A stretch of 64,000 nucleotides of DNA from Candidatus Manganitrophaceae bacterium (GTDB taxonomy: Bacteria > Nitrospirota > Nitrospiria > SBBL01 > Manganitrophaceae): positions 1-64,000 of the forward strand of contig JACQEZ010000013.1 in NCBI GenBank assembly GCA_016200325.1, given 5' to 3'. Within the stretch, counting starts at the first letter, position 1. Each line of letters starts with the position of its first letter. Below are positions 53,689-62,810 of this stretch, one piece after another. The notes below the pieces were generated by a model that saw only the letters and a program-made list of their open reading frames with translations, made no database searches and had not been told where the DNA came from. A program made the translations under genes and the position numbers.

Positions 53689-54285
53689 TCAGCGAATTCC
53701 GGGGCCTCTAATGAGGCATTCCAGACTTTTCATGCAATGCCGATAAACCTGCCCCGACTTTTTGGTTTTTGCCAGAAGGATCCCCCCTTCCAAAACCGCG
53801 ACGACGAAGGTGGCCATCTGTTTCGGATCGACCGATTTTTTGATCTCCCCTTCCTTCTGTGCCTCTTTTAAGAGCTGTTCCACCTCTCGCGCCCAGGCGT
53901 CAAAAATGGCATCGAGCTTCCGTCGAAAGCCGTCGTGATGATCGGCCAATTCAAGGGCGAGATTCCCCAGCGGGCAGCCCCCTTTGAACCGGGCGCTTTT
54001 TAAGCGTCTTTCCTGCGCTTGAAAGAGCCCGAAAAGGCGGCTTAGCGCGCTTCCCTTTCCGCGGAGCGTCTCCTGGAAAAACGGAATCATCACCGACCCG
54101 TACATATCGATGACGGACAGCCCGAGCGCCTCCTTGCTCTTGAAATGAAAGTAGAGATTCCCCTTTTTCACCCGGCACGCCTTAAGAATATCGTCAATAC
54201 TCGTGCCGTGGTACCCTCTTAAATAAAACAGGTCGCACGCGGTTTCAAGTATCTTTCTTTTCGTTTCGTCGCCCTTGGCGCCCAT
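53689..54285 (-). CDS. TetR/AcrR-family transcriptional regulator
   Basis: 198 residues. The N-terminal HTH (KRKILETACDLFYLRGY, then RVKKGNLYFHFKSKEAL) is standard. The ligand domain has GGCPLGNLALEL, the signature of the AcuR/TetR_C_11-like group. A near-perfect palindrome overlapping the region immediately before its ATG suggests autorepression. No obvious target gene is divergent; the adjacent 320 bases are empty. Confidence 0.92.
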   Translation of the reverse strand: MGAKGDETKRKILETACDLFYLRGYHGTSIDDILKACRVKKGNLYFHFKSKEALGLSVIDMYGSVMIPFFQETLRGKGSALSRLFGLFQAQERRLKSARFKGGCPLGNLALELADHHDGFRRKLDAIFDAWAREVEQLLKEAQKEGEIKKSVDPKQMATFVVAVLEGGILLAKTKKSGQVYRHCMKSLECLIRGPGIR

Positions 54286-54287
54286 AA

Positions 54288-54305
54288 AAACTGACCGGTC
54301 GGTTT
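54288..54305. promoter_or_regulatory. Palindromic operator at the TetR start
   Basis: AAACTGACCGGTCGGTTT is an 18-bp inverted repeat with one mismatched pair, centred between 54296 and 54297, three bases before the TetR ATG. The ACCGACCGGTC-like core is typical of TetR operators. Confidence 0.65.
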
Positions 54306-54628
54306 ATTTTCTGCCAATGTACAGGAAGGTCCCGGGGGATGTCAAGAGCCGGCCCGCGCCCGGCCCACGTCGGATTGCGGCGGAGAGGAGTCGGGGCCGG
54401 CACCTCGGCGCCGGGCTTCTTTGCCGTCCATCCGCCGGCGCCTGCCCGCCGGGGTGAACCCCGCTCCCTCGGCGGTCGAATGCTGCGCGACCCTGCAAGG
54501 TGAGCGCGTCTGCGCACGCGCACCCGCTCCATCTTCTGGGAGATCGAACCGTCCACCTGAAGCGGTCGAGAATAGGTCTCATTCTGAAAACAGACGCAGG
54601 GGTTCAAGGCCCTAGACGCGCCGTTCTC
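54306..54628. other. Gene-poor GC-rich gap between tetR and malQ
   Basis: About 320 bases with no convincing coding frame, no tRNA and no clear terminator. It is richer in C/G clusters than the neighbouring genes. It holds the tetR promoter region next to 54306. Confidence 0.4.
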
Positions 54629-56284
54629 TTATTCGGCTGAGGAAGGGGAGATTTGCCGTTCGCCGCCGTGCCAGCGGTCATGGCGGTCGATGAAGGATTT
54701 GAGGCTTTCGAGCTGCTCTTTGAAGGGGGAAGTGTGCTGGAGCTCTCGTAAGGGGGAGGGGAGGCGGAAGCGCCAATTATGGCGGCCGACGGTGGCGGGG
54801 ATATTGATCTGGTCCGGCAGCCCCAAAATATCTTGAATCGGAAAAACCACCAGGCCCGAGCCTGCATCGAGAAGTCGGGCCAGGATCGCCTGATGGAGGC
54901 GTTCCGAAAATGGATCGGCTGGGGAGAAATCGTTTTCTCCATTCAGCATCGCCAAAAAAGCGGCCCGCTCTTTCGGTGAGATTTCGTTCCACCAGCGAAG
55001 GAGGGTGCTGGTATCATGGGTCCCGGTGGTGGCGAGCGAGACAAAGGGATACGCTTTCGGATCACGATAGCGCAGATCGTCTTTCTCCCATCGGAGAATC
55101 TTATGCCCGGCGATTCCGAATGCGGTGAGCGATTCACGGACGAAGTCGGGGATGACGCCGAGATCTTCGGCGACCGGAATACAATCACCCGCTTCTTCGA
55201 TGATGGCGTTTAAAAACGCCGCGCCGCGCCGAATCTGCTCCGGCTCCTCGCTCGGCTCGAAATAGGGTTTCCCCTTCTGCGGGATCACCCAGACCCGATA
55301 GAATCCGACCACATGGTCGAGGCGAATCAGGTTGAAGAGTGCGCGGGCATGGCGGATGCGAAGACGCCACCAGAAGAAGTCTTTCCGCTCCATTTCTTTC
55401 CAATCAAAGAGCGGAAGGCCCCAGTCTTGTCCTTGGTCGTTGAACACATCGGGGGGGGCGCCGACCGAGTCGACCGCGCTGAACGCGTCGCGATGGGTCC
55501 AGATGTCGGCGCTGTCTTGGCTGACCAAGAAGGGAAGGTCCCCCATCATTAAGACATTTTTCTCGCGCGCGTACGCCCGGACCTGTTTCCACTGTTCCCA
55601 GAGTGCCCATTGGAGATATTTAAAAAAGAGAAGGCGCGTTTCGTTCTTCTGCTCGAGCGCTCGCATCGCCGCCGCATCCCGGTCTCGATAAACAAGGGGC
55701 CATTCCTTCCAATACCGCCATCCCTGTTGTTCTTTGAGCAGCCGAAAGAGAACATAATCATTCAGCCATTCTGCATGTTTTTCGATGAACTGTTGGAGCA
55801 ATCGGGCGCGCTCGCTTTTTTTAATCCATTCCTCCCGAAGAAAGGAGTCGAAGCTCTGCTCCAGAAGCGGGGCCTTGAGCGCCCGGATCTCCTCATAGCA
55901 GATCTCCTTGCTGTCGCGCAGGCGGCCGAGTTCCTGCTGAAAGGAGGGAGCGGTCAGGGTGTGAGCCGCTTCGCTTTGATTAAAATCGTCCCAGGCGAGC
56001 AGGGAGAGGTAGATCGGATCGAGCGCGAAGCCGCTGAGCGCCTGATACGGACTGGTCTCATAAGGAGAGGTTTCATAAATCGGAAGGATCTGCAAGAGGT
56101 GGAGATGATGATCCGACATCCAGTCGATGAGGGGGAGGAGATCGAGGATCTCCCCGACGCCGAAGCTCTCCGCGCTTCGAATCGAAAAAAGCGGGATCAT
56201 GACCCCGCAGACCCCTTTATTTAAGAAAGGCGATCGGCGGTTCGCACCAAATGATTTTTTGTCGGCGATTGAGACGTCCATCAT
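54629..56284 (-). CDS. malQ: 4-alpha-glucanotransferase
   Basis: 551 residues, GH77 amylomaltase. Signatures are GVMIPLFSIRSAESFGVGEI, the nucleophile-acid region IRLDHVVGFYRVWV, and EDLGVIPDFVRE, TGTHDTST. It transfers maltodextrin segments and, with TreY, fits glycogen and maltodextrin turnover. Confidence 0.94.
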   Translation of the reverse strand: MMDVSIADKKSFGANRRSPFLNKGVCGVMIPLFSIRSAESFGVGEILDLLPLIDWMSDHHLHLLQILPIYETSPYETSPYQALSGFALDPIYLSLLAWDDFNQSEAAHTLTAPSFQQELGRLRDSKEICYEEIRALKAPLLEQSFDSFLREEWIKKSERARLLQQFIEKHAEWLNDYVLFRLLKEQQGWRYWKEWPLVYRDRDAAAMRALEQKNETRLLFFKYLQWALWEQWKQVRAYAREKNVLMMGDLPFLVSQDSADIWTHRDAFSAVDSVGAPPDVFNDQGQDWGLPLFDWKEMERKDFFWWRLRIRHARALFNLIRLDHVVGFYRVWVIPQKGKPYFEPSEEPEQIRRGAAFLNAIIEEAGDCIPVAEDLGVIPDFVRESLTAFGIAGHKILRWEKDDLRYRDPKAYPFVSLATTGTHDTSTLLRWWNEISPKERAAFLAMLNGENDFSPADPFSERLHQAILARLLDAGSGLVVFPIQDILGLPDQINIPATVGRHNWRFRLPSPLRELQHTSPFKEQLESLKSFIDRHDRWHGGERQISPSSAE

Positions 56285-56510
56285 TATTAAAGGGTGATTA
56301 AACTGTTTTCAGCATAAGAAAATGAAGGAAGGAATGTCAAGTGCAAGGATCACGAAAAGGGTCCGCTGATCCTCCCCTCGATTGCGTCGCGTTGCCGTAA
56401 TTGAATATACTATAGAGAAGAAGAGGAACAACTGTCATCAGATTCTGTTCCGCTGATATATGGATAGCGTGATTTAACATGAGCATAAGCATAAACATAA
56501 GGAGGATAAG

Positions 56511-56660
56511 ATGATAGAGACAATCGTTGTGATCTTGCTTGTGTTGTGGCTCTTGGGGGTCATCGGCTCGTATACGTTGGGCGGGGCGCTCCATATTTTA
56601 TTGGTCGCCGCCCTCGTGCTGATTGTGCTCCGATTGGCCGGCGGCCGAAGGATCGCCTGA
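56511..56660 (+). CDS. DUF5670 / lmo0937-like small membrane protein
   Basis: 49 residues with two helices, IVVILLVLWLLGVIGSYTLGG and HILLVAALVLIVLRL, a pattern that fits the lmo0937 family of small stress-linked membrane proteins. AAGGAGGATAAG lies directly before the ATG, and a TTGCGT-N18-TATACT promoter may lie upstream near 56380-56410. Confidence 0.75.
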   Translation: MIETIVVILLVLWLLGVIGSYTLGGALHILLVAALVLIVLRLAGGRRIA

Positions 56661-56719
56661 ATCGGCGTCCTTCTCGACCTCGATCGGTCGGTTTGGACGT
56701 GAGGGACGGTGCAGCCGGA

Positions 56720-59353
56720 TCAGGCCGCCTTTTGTTGGTCCTCGGGATACCGGCGTGGGAGAAAGATCTTAAAGGTGGTTCCTTCTCCAAGGTGGCTTGA
56801 GACGCTGATCTCTCCCTTCAACACTTCGATCGAGCGTTTTACGATGGCCAGGCCGAGCCCGCTCCCTTTTATCTGGCGCGAAGCCTCTCCTTTTCCTTGC
56901 CAAAACGGTTCAAAGATGTGGGCAAGGTCGGGCTCGGCAATTCCGACCCCCGAATCGCTGATTTGGATCAGGATGCCGTTTCGCTCGGCGATCTCGGTCG
57001 CCGTGATATGGACAAAGCCATTCTCGGTAAATTTGGCGGCGTTGCTCAGCAGGTTTTGAAAGACCTGCCTCAAGCGGGTGTGATCGCAGTAGATCGTTTG
57101 AGGCGTATCGATGTCTATTTTGAGATGAATCTCTTTTTGGGCAAAGAGCGACTCGAGATTTGCGACGACTCTTTTGATAAATGGTTCGAGCTCGATCTCT
57201 TCGACATGGATCGCAATTTCTTTCGCTTCGAATTGGGCGAGATCGAGGATATCATTAATGAGCTGGCCGAGCAGCAGAGCATTCTCCTTCGTTCGGGTCA
57301 CCGGAAGGACCTGGCGGGGCTCTACCGGTCCGTAGGTTCCGTTGATGATCAGAGAGAGGTAACCGATAATCGAATTAATCGGGGTTCGTAACTCATGCGT
57401 GATAAATGAGAAGAACCGAGTCTGTCTCCGTTGAGACTCTTCCAGCTCGATGCTCTTGTTTCGAAGCGCCTCGTTGGCCCGCCGCATTCCTTCAAAAAGC
57501 CGAGCGACCTCAAGGAAAGGGGCGAGGTGATAGGTGAGCGGAACGACAAACTCGGTCGCCTGGGCGGGACGCGCCAGCGGCTGATCGCTCCAGAGGTTCA
57601 ACGTCCCGATTAATTTTCCCCGGACGACGAGCGGCAAAATCAGGTAGGACCGCACCCCGGTTTTGGCGAGTTTTCGCTCCGCCTCGGAGGCCTCTTTTTC
57701 GAGGAGGTCGGGTTCGATCAACGGTTCCTGCTTCATCGTCAACCGGGAGAGAAGATTCAAGTCGGTGATCGGCCAGGTGTAATTTTGCGGCAGCGGAATT
57801 CCCTTTCTCCCTTTGACCCGATAAAAATGAACCTCTCCCTCCTCTTTATAGATCGCGATGCTTGCCCAATCGAACGGGGTGTACTTCTGAATTTCTCTGA
57901 GGAGAAGGTCGAAGACCTGATCGACATCAGGGCTCAGATTAATCGCCTGGCTGATGGCGCCGAGCTGCTCCGCGTACCGGCTCACCTCCCTGAAGAGCTG
58001 CGCGTTTTTGAAGGCCACCGAGGCATTCGCGCCGAGGGTCTGGAGCATAAAGAGCTCCGACTGAGAATAGGGACTCCCATTTTGTTTCGGGCCGATGTGA
58101 CAGACGCCGATCAGCTGGTCTTCAAAGGTCAGCGGAATGGCGAGGCTGCTATTTAAATCCTTCATCTGATCGGCGATCGGTTTCGCCTTCTCATCGCGCT
58201 CGATCTCCTCGAAAAGGAGTATTTTTCTCTGTCGATCGAGCCGTCTGACCAGCGGGTGATCGCCGGGGATCAGGACATCGATCGAGTTTTCTTCGTGGCC
58301 GACCGTTCGGTGCAGTTGATAATTTCCCTTCCCGTCGGCTAGAAAAATCGAGAGGGAGGAGGGATGGAGCGATTTGATCAAGACGGCGAAGAATTTCTCG
58401 GTCAGGTCTTCAAGGTGGAGGAAGCGGACGGCGAGCTGACTGAACTCTGAAATCGACTTGAAGTGCTCGTATCGCTCCCGAAAAAGAGAGCGCTCCACCC
58501 ACTGCTGGGTCAGCGGTTTTATATTTGAGAAAAAGAGGAGAATGGCGGCGAAGAGGGCGAAGCTCGCAATGTTGGCCGCCCGGAGCGAGAGCACCCTCTG
58601 AAAGAATTCGGTCAAAAGAAAAAAGGGAATGGCGGTCGCGAGCAGGGTAAAGAGGTAGACGATCCCCCGTTGAAGGACGATTTCAATATCGAGAAATTGG
58701 TAACGCACGATGGCATAGGTGAGCATCGCGGCAAAGAGGGGAACGAGATAGGTGGCGTAAGCGCTCAGATAATATCTTTCAATGCTGAAGTCGGCCATGA
58801 AATTGGTGGTCCCCCCGGTAAAGCCGATCAGCGATGCCCAGAACACCAGCCGGACCTGCTTTCGCTCCAGCCCGGACGTGGTCCGGTAACGCCTTAAAAG
58901 AAGGTTAAAACCGTACAGAAGATCGACGGCGAAGAAAAGAATCAGGAAGGGATAAAGCGGTCCCGGATCGATAAAGTAAGAGGATTGATATCGCAGCGAG
59001 ACGCTTTTTACCATCCAGGGGGTCAAGTTGGTGACGAAGAGAAAGAGGGAGATGAGATAAGAAAGAAGGAGCGGCCGGTTCACCGGCAGCTTCATAAAAG
59101 AAAAAATAAAATGAAGAAAAAAGGTCGGAATGAAAACCGTTCCGGCGATCGTAAATCGGGCCCAAAAAAGGGCCGGGTCAGACTTCGTGGCGGTGAGGTA
59201 AAGCACCCGGCCGCCGGCCCAGATCAAGACGCTTCCTGCGAAGAGCGCAAAGGACCGGTTCACCCTTCCTTCAGGATGGTGAAGTAAGACACCGGCGCCG
59301 ATGAAAAAAACGGAAATAAAGGTGATTAGGGAAGACCAGGCGTAAGCATTCAT
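56720..59353 (-). CDS. Hybrid-type sensor histidine kinase with 7TM/GAF domains
   Basis: 877 residues. The N-terminal region (1-265) has about eight membrane helices, similar to the 7TM histidine-kinase N-terminus. Two GAF-type domains follow (about 315-455 and 470-620). HisKA has FFSFITHELRTPINS with the phospho-His, and the ATPase has NLLSNAAKF, SDSGVGIAE and GSGLGLAIV. There is no receiver domain or adjacent regulator. The signal is unknown; GAF domains suggest small-molecule or redox sensing. Confidence 0.92.
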   Translation of the reverse strand: MNAYAWSSLITFISVFFIGAGVLLHHPEGRVNRSFALFAGSVLIWAGGRVLYLTATKSDPALFWARFTIAGTVFIPTFFLHFIFSFMKLPVNRPLLLSYLISLFLFVTNLTPWMVKSVSLRYQSSYFIDPGPLYPFLILFFAVDLLYGFNLLLRRYRTTSGLERKQVRLVFWASLIGFTGGTTNFMADFSIERYYLSAYATYLVPLFAAMLTYAIVRYQFLDIEIVLQRGIVYLFTLLATAIPFFLLTEFFQRVLSLRAANIASFALFAAILLFFSNIKPLTQQWVERSLFRERYEHFKSISEFSQLAVRFLHLEDLTEKFFAVLIKSLHPSSLSIFLADGKGNYQLHRTVGHEENSIDVLIPGDHPLVRRLDRQRKILLFEEIERDEKAKPIADQMKDLNSSLAIPLTFEDQLIGVCHIGPKQNGSPYSQSELFMLQTLGANASVAFKNAQLFREVSRYAEQLGAISQAINLSPDVDQVFDLLLREIQKYTPFDWASIAIYKEEGEVHFYRVKGRKGIPLPQNYTWPITDLNLLSRLTMKQEPLIEPDLLEKEASEAERKLAKTGVRSYLILPLVVRGKLIGTLNLWSDQPLARPAQATEFVVPLTYHLAPFLEVARLFEGMRRANEALRNKSIELEESQRRQTRFFSFITHELRTPINSIIGYLSLIINGTYGPVEPRQVLPVTRTKENALLLGQLINDILDLAQFEAKEIAIHVEEIELEPFIKRVVANLESLFAQKEIHLKIDIDTPQTIYCDHTRLRQVFQNLLSNAAKFTENGFVHITATEIAERNGILIQISDSGVGIAEPDLAHIFEPFWQGKGEASRQIKGSGLGLAIVKRSIEVLKGEISVSSHLGEGTTFKIFLPRRYPEDQQKAA

Positions 59354-59440
59354 ATCAACCGGAGCGAGAGATTAATCAACGGGGCGCGGACTAAGTTTTA
59401 TAAGTATCACATCAAGGAAATAAAAATCCAGAGGCAAAAT

Positions 59441-59926
59441 TCAAGATTTTTTGGTTCGTAATGGATGGATCTGCAAAAGTGCATTTTTTATTTCTAAAGG
59501 AATCTCGATCAACTTTCCCTCTGCATCGGCGCAAGCGATGACCTGTCTTCCGCTGGAGAGCGGCTGGCCCGTCTCCACATTGACCATATTGAAGTCGAGT
59601 TGAAAGCTGGCCCGCTTGATCCATGGCGCCGTCAGGCTGATTTCGATCGGATCATACAGTTTCGATTCCCCTTTGTACTCCGCCGCCGCTTCGACGGTGA
59701 GAAGATGAAACCCTGTTTTGAAGAGCGCCGGATGGTTCGGAACGGCCACCCTTAAATACTCCTCGCGCACCTCTCCCTGCCACTCAAAGAACCGGGCGAA
59801 ATAGACGTTTCCTTGCGCATTGGTATCGGAGAGATAAACCCTTCTCCGAAAGATAAACTTCTTTTCGGCGTCTTCCCTAACCGAAATCTCTTTGGCGTTC
59901 GACACGGTCTTCAAATGGGCTGTCAT
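59441..59926 (-). CDS. Acyl-CoA thioesterase (4HBT/FadM-like)
   Basis: 161 residues, single hotdog domain. The active-site region is VYLSDTNAQGNVYFARFFEWQ, with Asp and Asn typical of the YbgC/FadM group. It hydrolyses acyl-CoA or acyl-ACP thioesters. Standard length; monocistronic. Confidence 0.85.
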   Translation of the reverse strand: MTAHLKTVSNAKEISVREDAEKKFIFRRRVYLSDTNAQGNVYFARFFEWQGEVREEYLRVAVPNHPALFKTGFHLLTVEAAAEYKGESKLYDPIEISLTAPWIKRASFQLDFNMVNVETGQPLSSGRQVIACADAEGKLIEIPLEIKNALLQIHPLRTKKS

Positions 59927-60198
59927 GGCTGACTCCTTGGCACTCTTTTATTTATTTAAGATCCGATCTGCCGCACTTCAAATGCTCTTTCAACGATTTA
60001 CGAACAAGGTCAGTGAGGTTGTGGGGGAGATCTGTGAACATCGATGAATGAGGACCGTGATCTGTTAAGATCCATGAAGAGGGATGTGAGACGCCACCTG
60101 CCGATTCATGTTACCAGGAACAGTAACAGAATTCAACTAGTCTATTTTGATTAACTTCCTCTGGCCAATTGAGAGTCATTGATGGATCCGATAAACCC
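59927..60198. other. Intergenic region with imperfect 30-bp-period repeat
   Basis: 272 bases without a gene. It holds the imperfect direct repeat at 60029-60083 and probably the promoter of the thioesterase gene near 59940-60000 (minus strand). Confidence 0.4.
60029..60083. repeat. Imperfect 25-bp direct repeat, 30-bp period
   Basis: GATCTGTGAACATCGATGAA at 60029 and GATCTGTTAAGATCCATGAA at 60059 match at most positions. Spacing of about three helical turns suits paired binding sites of a regulator of the thioesterase gene. Confidence 0.6.
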
Positions 60199-60254
60199 AA
60201 AAAGGCCGGTTACCGGAGGATTTCTATGGATTCTGGCTCCTCCGACAACCGGCC
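60199..60254 (-). terminator. Intrinsic terminator of the glsB gene
   Basis: On the minus strand the long stem GGCCGGTT.../AACCGGCC with inner CGGAGGA/TCCTCCG (60204-60254) is followed by a TTTTT run. It lies 18 bases past the stop of the gene at 60272. Confidence 0.85.
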
Positions 60255-60271
60255 GTCAAGGCGGTTTGGCC

Positions 60272-60529
60272 TCATGCAGTGCTTCGACCGATCATGAGGC
60301 GATAACCCCATAGCACGATGATCGCACCGACCACCGACATGATAAATCCGCCGGCTTGTTGGTCCGGTCCATACAACCCGACGGCGCGACCGAGAAAGCC
60401 GCCGATCAACGCACCGACGATCCCCAAAAGAATCGTCACCACAAAGCCGCCCGGATCATGTCCGGGCATTAAAAATTTTGCCACGATGCCGACAATGGCT
60501 CCAAAAACAATCCAGCCAAGTATGCCCAT
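60272..60529 (-). CDS. GlsB/YeaQ/YmgE family stress membrane protein
   Basis: 85 residues, three predicted helices with Gly-rich turns (LGIVGALIGGFLGRAVGLY). The family is often induced by stress or in stationary phase. AAGGAGGCGGGAT precedes the ATG. A strong terminator follows. Confidence 0.93.
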   Translation of the reverse strand: MGILGWIVFGAIVGIVAKFLMPGHDPGGFVVTILLGIVGALIGGFLGRAVGLYGPDQQAGGFIMSVVGAIIVLWGYRLMIGRSTA

Positions 60530-60736
60530 ATCCCGCCTCCTTTCTAATTTCTATCTAATTCCTAATTTGTAACTTGATGTTACCAAAAGGCGGAGGAGCT
60601 TGACTATCCTCCGAACGGGGGTCATTCGAAATGAGAGGGTGCAATCGGATCGGGGAGATGGTAAGAATACGATCAGGATCCGGCGCTGTTTTTTGGCGAA
60701 AGGCAAGCAGAAAGGAAAGGGTAGAAGGGTATAAAG

Positions 60737-60949
60737 ATGGCGTTCACGATTCTTCACCGATTCCAGTCCCGGATGGAGGCGGAGATGGCGGGGGAGATTT
60801 TATCACAGGCGCACATTCCTTATCTGATCCAATCGGAAGACATCGGCATTTTCGGGCCGGGTGCGAGTCCGACGCCGGCCGGCGCCCGCCTCCTGGTCCA
60901 TCCGGAAGATCTGGAGGAGGCCCGGACCCGCTTGTTGGGGATGATCTGA
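60737..60949 (+). CDS. DUF2007 domain protein
   Basis: 70 residues matching the putative signal-transducing DUF2007 pattern: TILHRFQSRMEAEMAGEIL, then IPYLIQSED and a C-terminal VHPEDLEEARTRLLG helix. Function unknown. It lies just ahead of scpA, separated by 164 bases in which TGTGGG/CCCACA and a T run (60991-61035) may form a weak terminator. Confidence 0.82.
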   Translation: MAFTILHRFQSRMEAEMAGEILSQAHIPYLIQSEDIGIFGPGASPTPAGARLLVHPEDLEEARTRLLGMI

Positions 60950-61113
60950 GGAGCGCCGATTCAAGAGAGCGAACTTCTGCATATCCCTTATGTGGGGTTC
61001 TCGGGATTCTTGCCCACATCCGGTTGGTTTTTTTTCTTGCCTATGAAAGCTTTAAATGATATAAAAATCTCAGATTATTCATCGGATAATCGGTTCTCAC
61101 CAGATTGGATTGA

Positions 61114-61851
61114 ATGGAATCAGAAGCGGCATATGAAGTAAAAGTAGATGCTTTTGAAGGGCCTCTCGAGCTTCTTCTTCATCTTATCAAGAAGAATGAA
61201 GTGAACGTTTACGACATCCCGATCGCACTGATCACTCAGCAATACCTCGAGACCCTCGACCTGATGAAGTCGCTGAATCTCTCCATCGCCGGAGAATTTT
61301 TGGTGATGGCGGCGACTTTAATCCACATCAAATCGAAAACACTCCTCCCCCCCTCCGAAACGGAAGAGGAAGAAGAGGGGGATCCCCGCGAGGAGCTGGT
61401 CGCGCGGCTATTGGAGTATCAGAAATTCAAAGACGCGGCGGAGCGATTCGAGGAGCGGGAAAATCTCTGGCGGGAGATTTTCCGAAGAGAGCCGAGCCTC
61501 TCTCCCGAGCTTCTTCCCGAAGAGGTCCCGCTGGTCGATTTGAGCCTCTATTCGCTCCTCGATGCATTAAAGGGGGTGCTGGCGCGCATCCCCGACAAGC
61601 GGGTTCTTCAGGTCACCATCGACGAGCTCACGGTAAAAGATCGGATGCAGTTCGTCATCGACCAGATGGAGCCGGTCGAGAGCTCCCTCTTCGACGATTT
61701 ATTCAAAGAGGTAAAAACTCGGCATGCAGTGGTCGTCACCTTTTTAGCGCTTCTGGAGTTGATTCGTCTCGGGCTGCTTCGTGTCGTACAAGGGGACGCG
61801 TGCGGGCCGCTGCGTCTGTTTAAGACCAAAAACCTGTCAGGAGAGGCGTAG
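61114..61851 (+). CDS. scpA: Segregation and condensation protein A
   Basis: 245 residues. N-terminal FEGPLELLLHLIKKNEVNVYDIPI and C-terminal winged-helix part are typical kleisin features. It bridges SMC heads together with ScpB, encoded immediately downstream. Confidence 0.95.
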   Translation: MESEAAYEVKVDAFEGPLELLLHLIKKNEVNVYDIPIALITQQYLETLDLMKSLNLSIAGEFLVMAATLIHIKSKTLLPPSETEEEEEGDPREELVARLLEYQKFKDAAERFEERENLWREIFRREPSLSPELLPEEVPLVDLSLYSLLDALKGVLARIPDKRVLQVTIDELTVKDRMQFVIDQMEPVESSLFDDLFKEVKTRHAVVVTFLALLELIRLGLLRVVQGDACGPLRLFKTKNLSGEA

Positions 61852-61855
61852 CCGT

Positions 61856-62581
61856 ATGGAAGACCATGAGATCAAACCGGTGATTGAGGCATTGATGTTT
61901 GTCTCGGGCGATCCGATCTCACTCGATCGGCTCCACGATGTCCTCACAGGCGTGGAGAAGCCGCGGCTCAAGGCGCTTCTGGGAGAGTTGATGGAAGAGT
62001 ACACCCGCTCGAATCGCGGTCTGCAGGTGGTCGAGATCGCCGGGGGCTATCAGCTGACGACGCGGATTGAGATGGCCCCTTGGATCAAAGAGATGGAGAA
62101 GATTAAATCGGCGGCGCGCCTCTCGAAGCCCGGTCTGGAGACGCTGGCGATCATCGCGTACAAACAGCCGGCGACCCGCGCCGAGATCGAGCAGATTCGC
62201 GGCGTCGATGCAGCCGGGGTGCTGAAAACCTTGATGGAGCGGAAGCTGGTCAAAATCGTCGGCAGAAAAGAGGTCGCCGGCCGACCGATGATGTATGGGA
62301 CGACCCGCGAGTTTCTACAGTATTTTGGACTTTCAGACCTCACCGCCCTTCCGACGCTCAAAGAGTTCTCAGAGGTCACCGGAGCGGAGCGGGAAGGGGA
62401 GTTGCCGACCGAAGAGTCCGCCGCGGCTGAAGCGGTTGCGCCCGAATCGTCCGAGAGCCCCGACGCAGGTCCCGACAGCGCTGCGGAAACGCTCTCCGAG
62501 CCCGACCGAGAGGCGCTCGAACCCGAGACGATCTTCAGCGGCTCGAACCCCTCTTCCGCCGGAGAGTCGTCCGAATCTTAA
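61856..62581 (+). CDS. scpB: Segregation and condensation protein B
   Basis: 241 residues. Two winged-helix domains (IKPVIEALMFVSGDPISLDRL; LETLAIIAYKQPATRAEIEQIRG) bind ScpA. An acidic C-terminal extension of about 55 residues (PESSESPDAGPDSAAE...) is extra. Start ATG 61856 lies four bases after the scpA stop; an earlier in-frame codon lacks conservation. Confidence 0.95.
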   Translation: MEDHEIKPVIEALMFVSGDPISLDRLHDVLTGVEKPRLKALLGELMEEYTRSNRGLQVVEIAGGYQLTTRIEMAPWIKEMEKIKSAARLSKPGLETLAIIAYKQPATRAEIEQIRGVDAAGVLKTLMERKLVKIVGRKEVAGRPMMYGTTREFLQYFGLSDLTALPTLKEFSEVTGAEREGELPTEESAAAEAVAPESSESPDAGPDSAAETLSEPDREALEPETIFSGSNPSSAGESSES

Positions 62582-62810
62582 CGGAGAACCAAGTTTTCCT
62601 GCGGAGACTCTCTCCTCCTTACTCCGCCTTTGTCCCTTTCTCTTTCCCTCCCTTTGCTCCGCCAAAGAGGGTGTCCCTGCGCCCCATCGATCCAGACCGG
62701 CAAGACCGCCCGTTCCGATCTAAATTCTCAATTCCATTAGCTTTCGGCCCATTGACAATGAAATTTTGAAGAGCCTAAAATAGGACAAATCTCTTTTGGG
62801 GAGGTCGTCG

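Noticed and set aside
56720-59353. Fused or split kinase genes
   Set aside because: The frame is continuous through all domains with no stop or frameshift.
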